Assembly: GCF_007995065.1 (NCBI RefSeq)
Contig: NZ_VOQR01000002.1
Coordinates: 1-64,000 of the forward strand
Length of the DNA stretch: 64,000 nucleotides
Reading direction: 5' to 3'
Source: Sphingomonas ginsenosidivorax
GTDB taxonomy: Bacteria > Pseudomonadota > Alphaproteobacteria > Sphingomonadales > Sphingomonadaceae
Part shown: positions 9,400 through 19,469 of the stretch, one piece after another
Layout: each line of letters starts with the position of its first letter
How positions within the stretch are numbered: position 1 is the stretch's first letter
Translations under genes and position numbers: made by a program
Notes under the pieces: generated by a model
The model's input: the letters and a program-made list of their open reading frames with translations, nothing else
The model's database searches: none
What the model was told of the DNA's origin: nothing

Positions 9400-9430
9400 T
9401 ATATGCACCCTCTAGTCGCTAGAGGGTCAA
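9400..9430 (-). promoter_or_regulatory. MerR-type promoter/operator of the metal transporter
   Basis: A perfect inverted repeat ACCCTCTAG-TCG-CTAGAGGGT occupies 9407-9427. Read on the minus strand it lies between a -35 box TTGACC (9425-9430) and a -10 box CATATA (9400-9405) separated by 19 bp. This long spacer is the hallmark of MerR-activated promoters, and the arm sequence is the form typical of CadR/PbrR/ZntR-like regulators. Confidence 0.85.
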
Positions 9431-9435
9431 GCGCT

Positions 9436-9837
9436 GTGTCTGAGAAACTGACAATCGGGAGGCTGGCCGCGGCGACGGGCGCCAAAGTCGAGACGATCCG
9501 CTATTACGAACAGATCGGCTTGCTGCCGGCGCCAGCGCGGTCGGCCGGCAATTACCGAACCTATGAGAGCGAGCACCTGCGTCGGCTGTCCTTCATTCGC
9601 CGGGCGCGCGATCTCGGCTTCTCGATCGATGCGGTGCGAGAGCTGATGGGGCTCGCCGATCGTCGCGATCAGTCCTGCATGGCCGTGGACGTGATCGCCA
9701 ACCAGCATCGGGATGCGATCACGCGGAAGATAGCTGACCTGACGGCGCTCGCGGGCGAGTTGGACTCGCTGATCGACTCCTGTAGCCGCAACATGGTGGC
9801 CGACTGCAGAATTATCGCGGCTTTGGGTCCAGCTTGA
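9436..9837 (+). CDS. MerR-family metal-responsive transcriptional regulator
   Basis: The 133-residue protein has the MerR winged helix-turn-helix (LTIGRLAAATGAKVETIRYYEQIGLL, residues 4-30), the wing (RSAGNYRTYESEHLRRLSFIRRARDLGFS), a dimerisation helix and a C-terminal metal-binding end. Cysteines sit in RRDQSCMAVD, in DSCSRN and in ADCRIIAAL, as in ZntR/CadR-type sensors. The GTG start at 9436 lies 8 bases after the shared operator; upstream extension of this frame would run through the divergent promoter. It should twist the transporter promoter into an active form when metal is bound and also regulate itself. Confidence 0.87.
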   Translation: MSEKLTIGRLAAATGAKVETIRYYEQIGLLPAPARSAGNYRTYESEHLRRLSFIRRARDLGFSIDAVRELMGLADRRDQSCMAVDVIANQHRDAITRKIADLTALAGELDSLIDSCSRNMVADCRIIAALGPA

Positions 9838-10287
9838 TCGTCGCGCCTTCCGCGCAGCCTCACGATCTTGCCAAGCAGAAGCGCTTTCTCGAAACGCGTT
9901 CTCAAAAACGGTGCATAAAGGTTAGCGCTTCGCAGCTGACCCGGCGATTTTACGTGCCACATTCATCCATCTGGGTGAGCCTCGACGGAGCGCTTCTTCA
10001 AGCCTCACGAAAGCCACTCGTTCGGAGGTTCGTCTCTGTTTGAGGGTCTAAGCGTCCGGACAGCTCGCCGTGATCGATGTTCGTTGAGGGCGAGACGCCG
10101 ATAACGACCCGCGTGGTGCGCCCTCTATCTTTTTTCCAGGAAGAGGTGTTACTGGAAAATACATTGAGTGTGGCTTAGGCGGTTAGACCGCTTATAAGTT
10201 AGCGAGACTAAGCGGAATCGTTGCCCGAAGGATGGTAATGCCGGTTATTAGAGTTATATGTTAGCGAGACTAACGTAGGAGCTGCCC
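9838..10287. other. intergenic region with direct-repeat operators
   Basis: About 450 bp between merR and the RES-antitoxin gene. The first 350 bp hold nothing I recognise. The last 90 bp carry the paired 14-bp repeat listed separately. Confidence 0.5.
10198..10273 (+). repeat. two direct repeats (GTTAGCGAGACTAA), putative antitoxin operators
   Basis: GTTAGCGAGACTAA occurs at 10198-10211 and again at 10260-10273. Each copy has inverted ends (TTAG...CTAA). The second ends 14 bases before the antitoxin start, overlapping the place of a ribosome-binding site (GTAGGAG). The spacing of 62 bp is close to six DNA turns, fitting cooperative binding by the antitoxin, as is usual for autoregulated toxin-antitoxin operons. 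Confidence 0.6.
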
Positions 10288-11046
10288 ATGGCGACCCTCG
10301 CCAACGCTATTGATCCCGGCGCCTTCGCCAATCTGGTGTTCGCCAGCCTGGTCGAAACCGCGCGCGCCAAGCCGGCCAAGCGTCGCGGGACCACGCGATC
10401 CGACGTGATCGACGACACCTTATATATAGCACCCACCGTTGAGGGCTTCTCGAAACAGTATCGAACGGCCGTCGATCACGCGATTGAGCAGCTGACCGCC
10501 ACTGGCATCGCAGCCGACCCGGATCGACAGGCACTCTACGCGATCGTTGACAAGCTGCTGCCCGACGTCCGCGCGCGGCACCTCGAGCGCAAGATCGAGC
10601 AACTCCTCGACGTCCTGGCCGACACCCATGATCCTATGGCTGAGTTTCATACCGCGGTTGCGGCCGACAACACAGCCATCCGCCAGCGCTTCATGCACGA
10701 GGTCGAGACGCTCACCTCGGCCGAGGTCGCAGCGCGGGCGGGACACCAAGCCAAGAACCGTCACCAGACCGCCGCGCGCTGGAAGGCGCAGCGCCGCGTC
10801 TTCGCGGTCCCGTATCAGGGACAGGACCGTTTCCCGGCCTTCCTGTTTGACGCCGACGGCAAGCCGCTCCCCCTCATCAAGAAGATCCTAGACGTCCTGC
10901 CGGCGAGCCGGACGCAATGGCAGACCGCTTTCTGGTTCGTGTCGTCCAACTCCTGGCTCGGTGGTCCCGCGCCGCGGGAGATGCTCGAGAATGAAGCGGG
11001 TGTCCTTGAAGCCGCGGCGCACGAGAGCGACGAGATCAGCGGGTGA
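10288..11046 (+). CDS. probable antitoxin partner of RES toxin
   Basis: The 252-residue protein is not a standard small antitoxin. Its last 80 residues (RFPAFLFDADGKPLPLIKKILDVL, then SNSWLGGPAPREMLENEAGVLEAA) resemble the C-terminal MbcA/ParS/DUF2384 domain that covers the active site in RES toxins. A helix-turn-helix-like stretch (TSAEVAARAGHQAKNRHQTAARWKAQ, about residues 142-167) could bind the upstream repeats. The N-terminal 130 residues are helical and unrecognised. Its TGA overlaps the toxin's ATG (TGATG), the classic coupling of antitoxin before toxin. The assignment rests on gene order and the C-terminal similarity. Confidence 0.65.
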   Translation: MATLANAIDPGAFANLVFASLVETARAKPAKRRGTTRSDVIDDTLYIAPTVEGFSKQYRTAVDHAIEQLTATGIAADPDRQALYAIVDKLLPDVRARHLERKIEQLLDVLADTHDPMAEFHTAVAADNTAIRQRFMHEVETLTSAEVAARAGHQAKNRHQTAARWKAQRRVFAVPYQGQDRFPAFLFDADGKPLPLIKKILDVLPASRTQWQTAFWFVSSNSWLGGPAPREMLENEAGVLEAAAHESDEISG

Positions 11047-11690
11047 TGGTGCTCGCGCCGACCGGTATCGTTCCCAAACCGCCAACTGCATTTGCGACCC
11101 ACGTTACTGATCTGCCCGTGGGTGCGGTTCTCTGGCGCATCCACGCCGAGAAGCTTGCTGGCAACGTCTTCAATCCGGGTTTTGGCGCCTCCCGGTTTGC
11201 ACCGATCGGACCCGTGCGCAAGCGCGTGCCGACCGCCTATGCCGCGCAAGAGTTCGAGGCGGCGGTGTACGAGACGATCTTCCACGATCTCGATCCCGCG
11301 CAGCCGTTCAAAACCTATCCCTTGAGCAAACTTGGGGAGGTCCGTTGCTCGGTGCTGCGGGTGACCAGTCCTTTGGCGCTACGCTCTTTCCTTGCGCCGG
11401 ACCTGATGAAGCTGGGCCTCGCGCGGAACCAGCTGATCGATACGCCTGCGCACGAGTTCCCTGACACGCGGCGCTGGGCGGCCGCGCTTCACCGCAAGGA
11501 TGTCGGCACACACGGGATGGTCTGGGAATCACGAGCTTATCCGTCATCATTGGCGATGATGTTCTTCGGCGATCGCTTGCCCTCCGGGGCGCTGAGCGTG
11601 GTCAGCTCGACCCGGATCGACGCCGATCCGGTGCTCGCAATGCGGTTCAGGGCACTTGCAGACCGTTCGGGTGTGACCCTAATCGTCTGA
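11046..11690 (+). CDS. RES-domain NAD+-degrading toxin
   Basis: The 214-residue protein shows the RES fold signature. It has an Arg in LWRIHAEK, the NVFNPGFGASRFAPIG segment, the Tyr and Glu of PTAYAAQEFEAAVYETIFHDL, and further conserved Ser and Arg residues downstream. RES toxins such as MbcT and ParT degrade or transfer NAD+ (phosphorolysis or ADP-ribosylation) and arrest growth when the antitoxin is lost. ATG 11046 is coupled to the antitoxin stop; a GTG one codon upstream is also possible. On a plasmid this pair would act as an addiction module, or it could be a defence toxin. Confidence 0.8.
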   Translation: MVLAPTGIVPKPPTAFATHVTDLPVGAVLWRIHAEKLAGNVFNPGFGASRFAPIGPVRKRVPTAYAAQEFEAAVYETIFHDLDPAQPFKTYPLSKLGEVRCSVLRVTSPLALRSFLAPDLMKLGLARNQLIDTPAHEFPDTRRWAAALHRKDVGTHGMVWESRAYPSSLAMMFFGDRLPSGALSVVSSTRIDADPVLAMRFRALADRSGVTLIV

Positions 11691-11810
11691 GACAACGCTC
11701 AACCACTCATGCGACTGTTGCTGCCTCTGACGCGGGGCTCGGGATACGGGCATTGCGGCTATCGGAGGTCGATGGAAATTTCCCATTGTAATTCACGCGT
11801 GATCTCCATA

Positions 11811-11820
11811 ACCGTACGGT
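11811..11820 (+). promoter_or_regulatory. palindrome at TetR start, putative operator
   Basis: ACCGTACGGT is a perfect 10-bp palindrome touching the ATG of the TetR gene. TetR regulators often bind such palindromes in their own promoter. Its position leaves no room for a ribosome-binding site, so the transcript may be leaderless or the true start may be further inside. Confidence 0.45.
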
Positions 11821-12465
11821 ATGGTCACTAGAACACGCTTGAGCCGTTCTACGCCCGACGATCGACGCACCACCATCGTCGAGGTCGCCCGGCAGGTCTT
11901 CTCACGCGACGGGTATGGCGGTTCATCGATGTCGGGGATTGCGGCGGACCTGGGCGGCTCGAAGGGTACGCTCTACAAATATTTCGATACCAAAGGTGCG
12001 CTCTTCGAAGCGGTCATGCTGCAGTGCTGCAAAGACATGTTCGTTGACTTCAATGGCGATCTAACGAGATACAAGGATGTCCGTGAATATCTCATCGATG
12101 CGGGCACTAGAATGCTACCGGCGATGCTGGAGTCCAGTGCGCTGGATATCAGCAGGTTGGTACTTAGCGAAGGCGTTCGGCATCCACAGATAGCCCGGAT
12201 CTACGCCGAGAAAGCACTCGACCCAGCTGATGAGGCAGTGGCGCTCGGATTGGCGCACTTCCACTCGATCGGTCAGATCGAATGCCCCGACGCGCTTTCC
12301 TCCGCGAAGCAATTCATGGGACTGCTTCGGGCAGATATCCATCTGCGCGCGGTTTGTGGCCTGGATACTCGTCCGGGGGATGGCGAACTGCTCGCCCATA
12401 TCATCGGCGTCACATCGCTCTTCATCGCCGGAAATACATCAAACAGCGCCGACAGCTCTGCGTGA
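11821..12465 (+). CDS. TetR/AcrR-family transcriptional regulator
   Basis: The 214-residue protein has the TetR N-terminal DNA-binding domain (RRTTIVEVARQVFSRDGYGGSSMSGIAADLGGSKGTLYKYFDTKGALFEAVM, residues 17-67) with the LYKYF recognition helix, followed by a helical ligand domain. It is followed after 29 bp by an SDR gene on the same strand, which is its likely target. The inducer is unknown. A palindrome abuts the start codon. Confidence 0.83.
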   Translation: MVTRTRLSRSTPDDRRTTIVEVARQVFSRDGYGGSSMSGIAADLGGSKGTLYKYFDTKGALFEAVMLQCCKDMFVDFNGDLTRYKDVREYLIDAGTRMLPAMLESSALDISRLVLSEGVRHPQIARIYAEKALDPADEAVALGLAHFHSIGQIECPDALSSAKQFMGLLRADIHLRAVCGLDTRPGDGELLAHIIGVTSLFIAGNTSNSADSSA

Positions 12466-12494
12466 CGAACCTCCCTCTTTCCAGGAAAATCGAC

Positions 12495-13235
12495 ATGACC
12501 AATAAGACGCTTGACGGAAAAATTGCGCTGGTAACGGGCGCATCAGGTGGGATTGGCCAAGCCATCGCCATGCATCTTGCTAAAGCCGGCGCGCATGTGA
12601 TGGTCCACTATTCCGGAAACAAGGCGGCTGCGGACAAGACGGTCGCTGTTATCGCCGACAATGGCGGCAACGCGCAGAGCGTACAGGCGGATCTGCGCGA
12701 TCCGGGAGCGATCGATGCGCTCGTTGGCCAAGTCGAGACGCTCGATATCCTCGTCAACAATGCCGGCATTGCGGACGGAGCGGATATTTTGGCAACGACG
12801 CGTGACCAATATGATGCCGTGTTCGACACTAACGTCAAAGCCATGTTCTTCCTGACGCAGGCGCTGCTACCCAAAATGCAGGATGGTGGCTCCATCATCA
12901 ATACTTCGTCCACGGTGTCGATCGCGGCCTATCCAGAGTACATCGTCTATGCGATGTCCAAGAACACGGTGAATGCCTTCACCCGGTCGCTGGCGGCTGG
13001 GGTCGCCAAGCGGCAAATTACTGTGAACGCGGTACTGCCGGGCGCGACCGATACGGACTTCATCAACTCGGTTCGGGATTACCCCGGCGTGATGGAAGCC
13101 ATCGCTGCCCAAACGGCGCTCGGACGCCTCGGAAAGCCAGATGACATCGCGCCTGTGGTAACGTTCCTTGCCTCCCCGGCAGGGCATTGGATCACCGGTC
13201 AGTGCATCCAAGCCAATGGCGGCATGCACCTCTGA
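12495..13235 (+). CDS. SDR family oxidoreductase
   Basis: This 246-residue classical short-chain dehydrogenase has TGASGGIG (residues 15-22), NNAG (residues about 89-92) and a catalytic set in INTSSTVSIAAYPEYIVYAMSKNTVN (Ser, Tyr, Lys). The C-terminus (HWITGQCIQANGGMHL) is a normal family ending. ATG 12495 follows AGGAAA; the frame is open upstream but overlaps tetR. It probably forms an operon with the TetR regulator. The substrate cannot be predicted. Confidence 0.85.
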   Translation: MTNKTLDGKIALVTGASGGIGQAIAMHLAKAGAHVMVHYSGNKAAADKTVAVIADNGGNAQSVQADLRDPGAIDALVGQVETLDILVNNAGIADGADILATTRDQYDAVFDTNVKAMFFLTQALLPKMQDGGSIINTSSTVSIAAYPEYIVYAMSKNTVNAFTRSLAAGVAKRQITVNAVLPGATDTDFINSVRDYPGVMEAIAAQTALGRLGKPDDIAPVVTFLASPAGHWITGQCIQANGGMHL

Positions 13236-13356
13236 GCCATGATGTGCCAGGCGTGGTGGCGCGGTAGCTTATGCATCCTGATGCAATGCCTGCAACCATG
13301 CGCCGGAGTCGCTTGCCCCCTCACCCCAAGGTGGCCCCGGCGACTTTATCAATGAT

Positions 13357-13384
13357 CCGCTTTCGCCGAGCGCGCCGAAAGCGG
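13357..13384. terminator. hairpin between convergent genes
   Basis: CCGCTTTCG (13357-13365) pairs with CGAAAGCGG (13376-13384) around a 10-base loop, followed 10 bases later by TTTTT. It lies between the plus-strand SDR and the minus-strand gene after dnaE2, so it may end either transcript. Confidence 0.5.
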
Positions 13385-13432
13385 CTAATCCGAGTTTTTG
13401 CAGGTGAAGCTAGAGTAGCTTTACGGTTTGGG

Positions 13433-13726
13433 TCACTGAACCGGGACGATGGACTCTTCGTACCGCCCCGCGCGACGCAACTGTCTGACGATCCCGTTGA
13501 AGGCCGCGGTGACGCCCTGTGCTCGGCCGATCTCGTTTTCCTGCTGCGCCGCGTCCCAGTAGAGTTCGAGCGGCCAGCGCTTGGGGCAGTGCGGCAGCAG
13601 GCAGCGTAGCGCCAGGCGCACCTCGGCGCTGTCGACCCTTGTGTCGGAGCAGCGGGCGACGCCGGTACGCAGGATGTGGATCGACAGGGCGATGATGATC
13701 CGCTGGCCGCGCGGGAGCGCCGTCAC
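13433..13726 (-). CDS. small protein downstream of dnaE2, function unknown
   Basis: A 97-residue frame starts with GTG 3 bases after the dnaE2 stop, in the arrangement TGAGCTGTG, so it is probably the last gene of the mutasome operon. The protein is mixed alpha/beta with RLALRCLLPHCPKRWPLELYWDAAQQENEIGRAQGVTAAFNGIVRQLRRAGRY. I recognise no domain. Its position suggests a link with SOS translesion synthesis, but that is inference. Confidence 0.55.
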   Translation of the reverse strand: MTALPRGQRIIIALSIHILRTGVARCSDTRVDSAEVRLALRCLLPHCPKRWPLELYWDAAQQENEIGRAQGVTAAFNGIVRQLRRAGRYEESIVPVQ

Positions 13727-13729
13727 AGC

Positions 13730-16700
13730 TCAGCGGAAGTCGTGCGACTTGAACCGCACGACCTCCTCGGGATCCATGCCGTCGGCGTGCGGCGGCCAGT
13801 AGGAATTGCGAGGAAGAGGGCTCCAGCCCTTGTCGCCTCGATCGGGCGAACCGGCGTGACGGGCACCGTCACCGCGGCCGGTCTGGTGCGGGAACGACAT
13901 GGCGCCGACCTGAGTCAGCAGGTCGCCGTGATCGATGATCCGGTCGCAGATCACGTGGATGACCTCGCCCTCCTTCTGTACCCTACCCTTCATGCCGATC
14001 ATCGAGGCCGACATGACGGTGCGGCGCTGCGCCTCGAAGCGGTCCGGCCAGAGGATACCGTTGGCGATGCCCGTCTCGTCTTCGATGGTGATGAAGAGCA
14101 CGCCCTTCGCTGAGCCCGGCTTCTGCCGAACGAGGATGATCCCGGCGACCTCGACGTGCCGCCCATCGCGGATGCCCGCGAGGTCGCCGCAGCGGGTCAC
14201 GCCGCGGCCCGACAGCTCGTCGCGGAGGAACGACAACGGATGGGCGCGCAGCGATAGCTGGAGCGTGCGATAGTCCTCGATCACCTCGCGGCCGTCGGTC
14301 AATGGCCGGAGCGCGACGTCGGGCTCTATGCCTTCGGCGCTGATACCGTCGGCGATCCGGTCGGCGGCTGCGAACAATGGCAGCGGCGCCTCGCCGAGCC
14401 CCCTCACTTTCCACAATCCCTGCCGACGATCCGCGCCGAACGCATGGTAGGCGTCGGCATCGGCGAGCTTCTCTACAGCAGCACGCTGCACGCCCGAGCG
14501 CCGCCACACGTCCTCGACCGACTCGAACGCGGCCGTACTGCGTGCGCCGACGATCGCGGCGCCATCCGCGTTGGACAGCCCACGCACCTGCCGCAGCCCG
14601 AGCCGAACGGCGAGGTAGCGCCCGCCGGTCGGCTCCAGCGTGCAGCCCCAGCGGCTGGCGTTGATGCACGGCGGCCGCACCTCGACGCCGTGCTCGCGGG
14701 CGTCACGGACGATCTGCGCGGGCGCGTAGAAGCCCATGGGATAGGCGTTCATCAGCGCCGCGCAGAACACGTCGGGATGATGATGCTTCATCCAGCTCGA
14801 CGCATAGGCGATCTTGGCGAAGCTCGCCGCGTGGCTCTCGGGAAAGCCATAGCTGCCGAAGCCCTCCAACTGGCGGAAAGTGCGCTCGGCGAACTCACGC
14901 GGGTAGCCACGCGCCACCATGCCTTCGACGAGCTTCTCGCTGAAGTGGCTCACCCCGCCGGTGAACTTGAACGTCGCCATCGCGCGGCGCAGCTGGTCAG
15001 CCTCGGCCGGCGTGAACCCGGCGCCGACGATCGCCACCTTCATCGCCTGTTCCTGGAAGAGCGGCACACCCAGCGTCTTCTCGAGCACCGCGCGCAGCTC
15101 GGGGCGCGGGTATTCCGGCTTCTCCAGCCCCTCGCGACGGCGGAGGTACGGGTGAACCATGTCACCCTGGATCGGTCCCGGTCGCACGATCGCGACCTGG
15201 ATGACGAGGTCATAGAAGCGGCGCGGCTTCATCCGCGGCAACATCGACATCTGCGCGCGGCTTTCGATCTGGAAGGTACCGAGCGTATCCGCCTTCTGAA
15301 TCATGGCGTAGACCGATGGATCGTCGTCCTGGAGATCGGCCATGCCGACCCGCACGCCTTTCGACTCCTCCAGCAGATTGAAGGCCCGGTTCATGCAGCC
15401 GAGCATGCCGAGACCGAGCACGTCGACCTTCATGAACTTCAGGGCATCGATGTCGTCCTTGTCCCATTCGATGATTTGGCGGTCTTCCATCGCAGCGGGT
15501 TCGATCGGCACGAGGTCGTCGAGCCTGTCGTGCGTCAGGACGAAGCCGCCAGGGTGCTGCGACATGTGGCGGGGCACCCCGATCAGCTTGCGTGCGAGAT
15601 CGAGCGTCAGCCGGAGACGCCGGTCGGCGATGTCGAGGTTCAGCTCGTTGACCTGCTTCTCGCCGACCCCTTCCGCGGACCAGCCCCAGACGAGGCCCGC
15701 GAGCGAGGAGGTCAAGTCCTCCGGCAGGCCCATCGCCTTGCCGACGTCTCGCACCGCGCCGCGCGCACGGTAGCGCTGGACGACTGCGGTCAGCGCCGAC
15801 CGGTCGCGGCCGTAGGTTTCGTAGATCCACTGGATAATCTCTTCGCGCCGCTCGTGCTCAAAGTCGACGTCGATGTCGGGCGGCTCGCGGCGTTCGCCCG
15901 ATACGAACCGCTCGAACAACAGCTCGTGCTTGATCGGATCGATCGAGGTGACCTCGAGCACGAAGCAGACGCAGCTGTTCGCCGCTGAGCCCCGTCCCTG
16001 ACAGAGAATGCCGCGGCGGCGCGCCTCGCGGACGATGGCGTAGACGGTGAGGAAGTAGGGAGCGTAGCCGAGCTCGCCGATGAGCCGCAGCTCGTGCGTT
16101 ATCTGATCGGCGTAGGCAGTCGGCACCGCGCCTTCGAACATGCGGGCGACTGCCTCGTTCGCCAGCTTCTCGAGCGCCCCCTGGGCGGTCAGTCCCTCGA
16201 CCAGCCGCTCATGCGGATACTGGTAGGCGAGTTCGCCGAGATCGAAGGTGCAGGCGCGGGCGATGTCGACGCTGGCCCGCAGCGCGTCGGGATAAGCCCT
16301 GAACCGCCGCACCATCTCGGCCGGCGGCTTCAGCGCGCGGTCGGCGTTGACCTCGCGCCGGTAGCCCAGCTCGTCGACGGTGCACTTCTCGCGCACCGCC
16401 GTCACCACGTCCTGGAGCAGGCGAACCTCGGGCGCGTGGTAGAGCACGTCGCCGGTCACGACGGCGCGGACGCTTGCCTCGCCTGCTTGCCGGGCGAGGG
16501 CGTCGATGCGAACCGCGTCGTTCGGTCTTCGCCGCTGGAACAGCGCCATGTAGCCGCGCCGGCCGAACACCGTCTTCAGGTCGGCGAGCGCGACACGGTT
16601 CTCGGCATCCGCCTCGTGCGGCAGCAGGATGGCGATCAGCCCCTCCGACCAGGGCTGGAGATCGTGCCAGTGGAGAAGGCACCCGCCCTTCCCTGCCCGC

Positions 16701-16993
16701 TTCTTGCCGACGGTGAGGAGCCGTGTGAGCCGCGACCAGGCGGGACGATCGGTCGGATAGAGGAGCAGCCGCCGGCCGCAGGAGAGATCGACCCGCGCGC
16801 CCGCAATCGAGCGCACGCCGGTCGCCTTCTGCGCCTCCCAGGCGCGGACCACGCCCGCGACGGTGCCGATGTCGCCAACGCCGAGCGCGGGGTAGCCGAG
16901 AAGCGCCGCCGCCGCGAACAACTCCTCCGCGCTCGATGCGCCGCGGAGCAGCGAGAAGTGGGTGAGCATTTGCAGCTCGACATAGTCGGTCAT
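13730..16993 (-). CDS. dnaE2: error-prone DNA polymerase
   Basis: A 1087-residue C-family polymerase. It opens with a PHP domain ([23 protein letters not shown]) and continues with the palm motifs ([49 protein letters not shown] with its catalytic Asp residues, [21 protein letters not shown]), then the helix-hairpin-helix and OB domains. Its length and the short PHP domain fit DnaE2 rather than replicative DnaE1. It performs mutagenic translesion synthesis with ImuA and ImuB. ATG 16993 overlaps the imuB stop (ATGA) and MTDYVELQ is the usual family start. It is under SOS control via the LexA box before imuA. Confidence 0.95.
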   Translation of the reverse strand: MTDYVELQMLTHFSLLRGASSAEELFAAAALLGYPALGVGDIGTVAGVVRAWEAQKATGVRSIAGARVDLSCGRRLLLYPTDRPAWSRLTRLLTVGKKRAGKGGCLLHWHDLQPWSEGLIAILLPHEADAENRVALADLKTVFGRRGYMALFQRRRPNDAVRIDALARQAGEASVRAVVTGDVLYHAPEVRLLQDVVTAVREKCTVDELGYRREVNADRALKPPAEMVRRFRAYPDALRASVDIARACTFDLGELAYQYPHERLVEGLTAQGALEKLANEAVARMFEGAVPTAYADQITHELRLIGELGYAPYFLTVYAIVREARRRGILCQGRGSAANSCVCFVLEVTSIDPIKHELLFERFVSGERREPPDIDVDFEHERREEIIQWIYETYGRDRSALTAVVQRYRARGAVRDVGKAMGLPEDLTSSLAGLVWGWSAEGVGEKQVNELNLDIADRRLRLTLDLARKLIGVPRHMSQHPGGFVLTHDRLDDLVPIEPAAMEDRQIIEWDKDDIDALKFMKVDVLGLGMLGCMNRAFNLLEESKGVRVGMADLQDDDPSVYAMIQKADTLGTFQIESRAQMSMLPRMKPRRFYDLVIQVAIVRPGPIQGDMVHPYLRRREGLEKPEYPRPELRAVLEKTLGVPLFQEQAMKVAIVGAGFTPAEADQLRRAMATFKFTGGVSHFSEKLVEGMVARGYPREFAERTFRQLEGFGSYGFPESHAASFAKIAYASSWMKHHHPDVFCAALMNAYPMGFYAPAQIVRDAREHGVEVRPPCINASRWGCTLEPTGGRYLAVRLGLRQVRGLSNADGAAIVGARSTAAFESVEDVWRRSGVQRAAVEKLADADAYHAFGADRRQGLWKVRGLGEAPLPLFAAADRIADGISAEGIEPDVALRPLTDGREVIEDYRTLQLSLRAHPLSFLRDELSGRGVTRCGDLAGIRDGRHVEVAGIILVRQKPGSAKGVLFITIEDETGIANGILWPDRFEAQRRTVMSASMIGMKGRVQKEGEVIHVICDRIIDHGDLLTQVGAMSFPHQTGRGDGARHAGSPDRGDKGWSPLPRNSYWPPHADGMDPEEVVRFKSHDFR

Positions 16994-18774
16994 GCGAACA
17001 CGCCGTGTATCCACCAGCTGAGATCGCCGGTCGTCTCCTCGACCGCATCGCCGCGGCGGAACACCCAGTAGCGACCGCCATGCTCGTCCTCGACGCGGTA
17101 GTAGTCCCGCACCGCCCAGACCTCGGCATCGCGGCGCCACCACTCGCCATGGATGCGCTCGGGCCCATCGCCGGCGACGATCGCGTGCGTCCGCCCCCGC
17201 CACTCGAAGCGACGCGGCGGCTGGTCGGGCAGCAGCGCGATCACCCGCGACAGCGGTTCCGGACGCGCGAACAGGCGGATGGGACGCTGCCAGTCGGGCC
17301 ATGTTCCGGGCACCATCACCGGGTCGGAGCGGGTGACGGCCCGTTCCGGCACATGGCTGTCGACGGGAGCGTTCCGGTAGACCGAGCGCGCGCCGATCCG
17401 CCCGGCGACGACGTCGACCAGCCGGGCGGGATCGCGCACGAGCGTGTCGCCGGCGAGGACCGCGCCGAGGTCGACCGCATCGAGCGGCTCGGTATGCGGC
17501 GCGATCAGCCGGAACTGCTCCAGTCCCATGCCAGGATCGATCCGCTCGATGCGCAGCTTCATGAGACGAAGGAGGTGTGAGATCTCGCGCGTCGGCCGGG
17601 ACGTTCCGATCGCCACCACCTGCTCGCCACCGTCGACGCGCAGCCCGACGAGGCGCAGCGACCGGGCGCCGAGACCCCGCCGCTGCAGGACCTCTGCGAG
17701 ATCACCGAGGAGGTCTGCCATGACCTGCTCGATGGCCTCCGCCGTGCCGATCGGTTCGAGCAGCCGCCGTTCGGCCATCGGCACCTCCGGGTCGTCGCGC
17801 GGTGTGATCGGCTCGGCCACCGCGCCGAGCGCCTGATCCAGCCGCTTAATTGCGGCAAGCCCCAGACGGCGTGCCAGCGGCCCGCGTGCGACCGGCAGCA
17901 GGTCCGCGATCCGCTCGAAGCCGAACTTGCGCGCGGCTTCTAGCGGAGAGGGCGGGAGCCGCAGCGCGGCGACCGGCAGAGGCGCGATCGCGGCGGCCGT
18001 GTCCCCTGCCTCGACGCGGATCAGGTCTGCCCGCCCGTATCGCGCCAGTGCATGGGCGGCGCCCGGCGTGTCCGCGACCGCGACTCGTCCAGTGAAGCCT
18101 GCGCGACGGCACAAGGCGAGCAGCCGCCGACAGAAGCGCTCCTCGCCGCCGTGCAGGTGATCGCAGCCGGCGAGGTCGAGTAAGAGGCCGTCGTTCGGCG
18201 ACACGGCGGCGATCGGCGACCATCGCCGCACAGCGAGCAGCGCCAGCCGGTCGAGCAGCGCGGCGTCCGCGGCGGGCTCCGCGGGGCGGACGTCGAGATC
18301 GGACACGAGTGCGCGCGCGTGGGTAACGGCCATGCCGACGTGGATGCCGAGACCGACCGCTGCTGGGCAGGCGGCAACCACCTCCTCGCGTCGACCGACC
18401 TTGTCGATCAGCGCGAGCGGCGCATGCGCGACGTCTGGAACCAGGGTCGTAGCCACGGTCCGGGGCAACGCTAAGCGTCCCTTGAACGGATGGTCGGCTG
18501 CTTCGGAACGCCGCCCCAGCTCGCGCATAGGCGGCCGCGCATGCGCTGGCAGCGCCGCGATATCGCCTTGCACGTTCACGCGTGTCGGCATGCTTCGTGC
18601 CCAGCGCGCGCCCGGCCGCCAGTTGCCGCCGCGCGGGACGGAGCAGGCACCGGGATCGTCGTCGACGGGGATTTCGAGCGGCGGGCGGTCAGGCTGCCGC
18701 GACGCGGACCGTTCCTGCCGTCTCAGCCGCTCGATGGCCAAGTGCGGCAGGAACAGCGAGACGACCCGTCCCAT
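16990..18774 (-). CDS. imuB: ImuB, catalytically inactive Y-family polymerase homologue
   Basis: The 594-residue protein begins [20 protein letters not shown], where an active Y-family enzyme would have its first metal-binding Asp, as expected for inactive ImuB. The palm/finger region ([42 protein letters not shown]) is followed by a little-finger-like domain and a C-terminal extension that recruits the beta clamp, ImuA and DnaE2 in studied systems. It overlaps imuA by 86 bp and dnaE2 by 4 bp, so the three are co-translated. It is somewhat longer than typical because of a Pro/Arg-rich insertion at about residues 24-100. Confidence 0.9.
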   Translation of the reverse strand: MGRVVSLFLPHLAIERLRRQERSASRQPDRPPLEIPVDDDPGACSVPRGGNWRPGARWARSMPTRVNVQGDIAALPAHARPPMRELGRRSEAADHPFKGRLALPRTVATTLVPDVAHAPLALIDKVGRREEVVAACPAAVGLGIHVGMAVTHARALVSDLDVRPAEPAADAALLDRLALLAVRRWSPIAAVSPNDGLLLDLAGCDHLHGGEERFCRRLLALCRRAGFTGRVAVADTPGAAHALARYGRADLIRVEAGDTAAAIAPLPVAALRLPPSPLEAARKFGFERIADLLPVARGPLARRLGLAAIKRLDQALGAVAEPITPRDDPEVPMAERRLLEPIGTAEAIEQVMADLLGDLAEVLQRRGLGARSLRLVGLRVDGGEQVVAIGTSRPTREISHLLRLMKLRIERIDPGMGLEQFRLIAPHTEPLDAVDLGAVLAGDTLVRDPARLVDVVAGRIGARSVYRNAPVDSHVPERAVTRSDPVMVPGTWPDWQRPIRLFARPEPLSRVIALLPDQPPRRFEWRGRTHAIVAGDGPERIHGEWWRRDAEVWAVRDYYRVEDEHGGRYWVFRRGDAVEETTGDLSWWIHGVFA

Positions 18775-19450
18775 CGCTGCCCTCCACGATCAGAGAAAAA
18801 GGTTCGCCCCCGCGCTGACGGGCGAGTTCGACGAGCCAGCGCGACCGTCCGACGCCCGCGACGCCGAACCGTGCCGACGGTGCGCTGCCGACCCGCCAGC
18901 GCGTCCACGCCGCGGACGGCTCGTCGAGCGGATCACGCTCGCGCGACCGCCGGCGTCGGAGCAGCAGCACCGGCATGTCGGCATCCGCCGCCACGAGCTG
19001 CAGCCGCCTGGTGGCGACCATCGACACCTTGCCGACCTCCGCGACGATCGCCGAGGGCGTGCCATCGCGAACCGCATCCTCGACGACGGCGAGCAGCGCC
19101 GCATCGTCATGGGGCTGCGCGTGGATCACGTTTGCCGCCGGCAGTCCTGCCTGAGCGAGTCCGGGCGCATACAGATCGGTGCGGCAGCTCGCCCACAGCA
19201 CCGGTCCGCCCAGCGCCGCCGCCTCTCGCGCGGCAATACCGGCCAGGAAGAGCGTCGCCGCCGCCTCGTCGGCCAGCGAAGCGCTGAGCGCCGCCGCCTC
19301 GTGCAACGCACCTGCCCGAAGCCCTCCTCCCCCGAGTCGCCGATCGAGTTGCTCGATGCCGAACGGCAGGATGCGATGGTCGGTGACCGGCGTCGCGATC
19401 GTCCGCAGCTGAGCTATGGTCGCGGGTAGATGTTGGATAGCAGCAGGCAT
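18689..19450 (-). CDS. imuA: ImuA, RecA-like mutasome protein
   Basis: The 253-residue RecA/SulA-like protein is the first gene of the mutasome operon. It shows ILPFGIEQLDRRLGGGGLRAGALHEAA (residues 27-53) and a RecA-like core (PVLWASCRTDLYAPGLAQAGLPAANVI, PSAIVAEVGKVSMVATRRLQLVAAD). ImuA interacts with RecA and ImuB in SOS mutagenesis. Its C-terminal coding end overlaps imuB by 86 bases. A consensus alphaproteobacterial LexA box lies 20 bases before the start codon. Confidence 0.9.
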   Translation of the reverse strand: MPAAIQHLPATIAQLRTIATPVTDHRILPFGIEQLDRRLGGGGLRAGALHEAAALSASLADEAAATLFLAGIAAREAAALGGPVLWASCRTDLYAPGLAQAGLPAANVIHAQPHDDAALLAVVEDAVRDGTPSAIVAEVGKVSMVATRRLQLVAADADMPVLLLRRRRSRERDPLDEPSAAWTRWRVGSAPSARFGVAGVGRSRWLVELARQRGGEPFSLIVEGSDGTGRLAVPAALGHRAAETAGTVRVAAA

Positions 19451-19469
19451 GGGAATTTAAACTCGGGTT

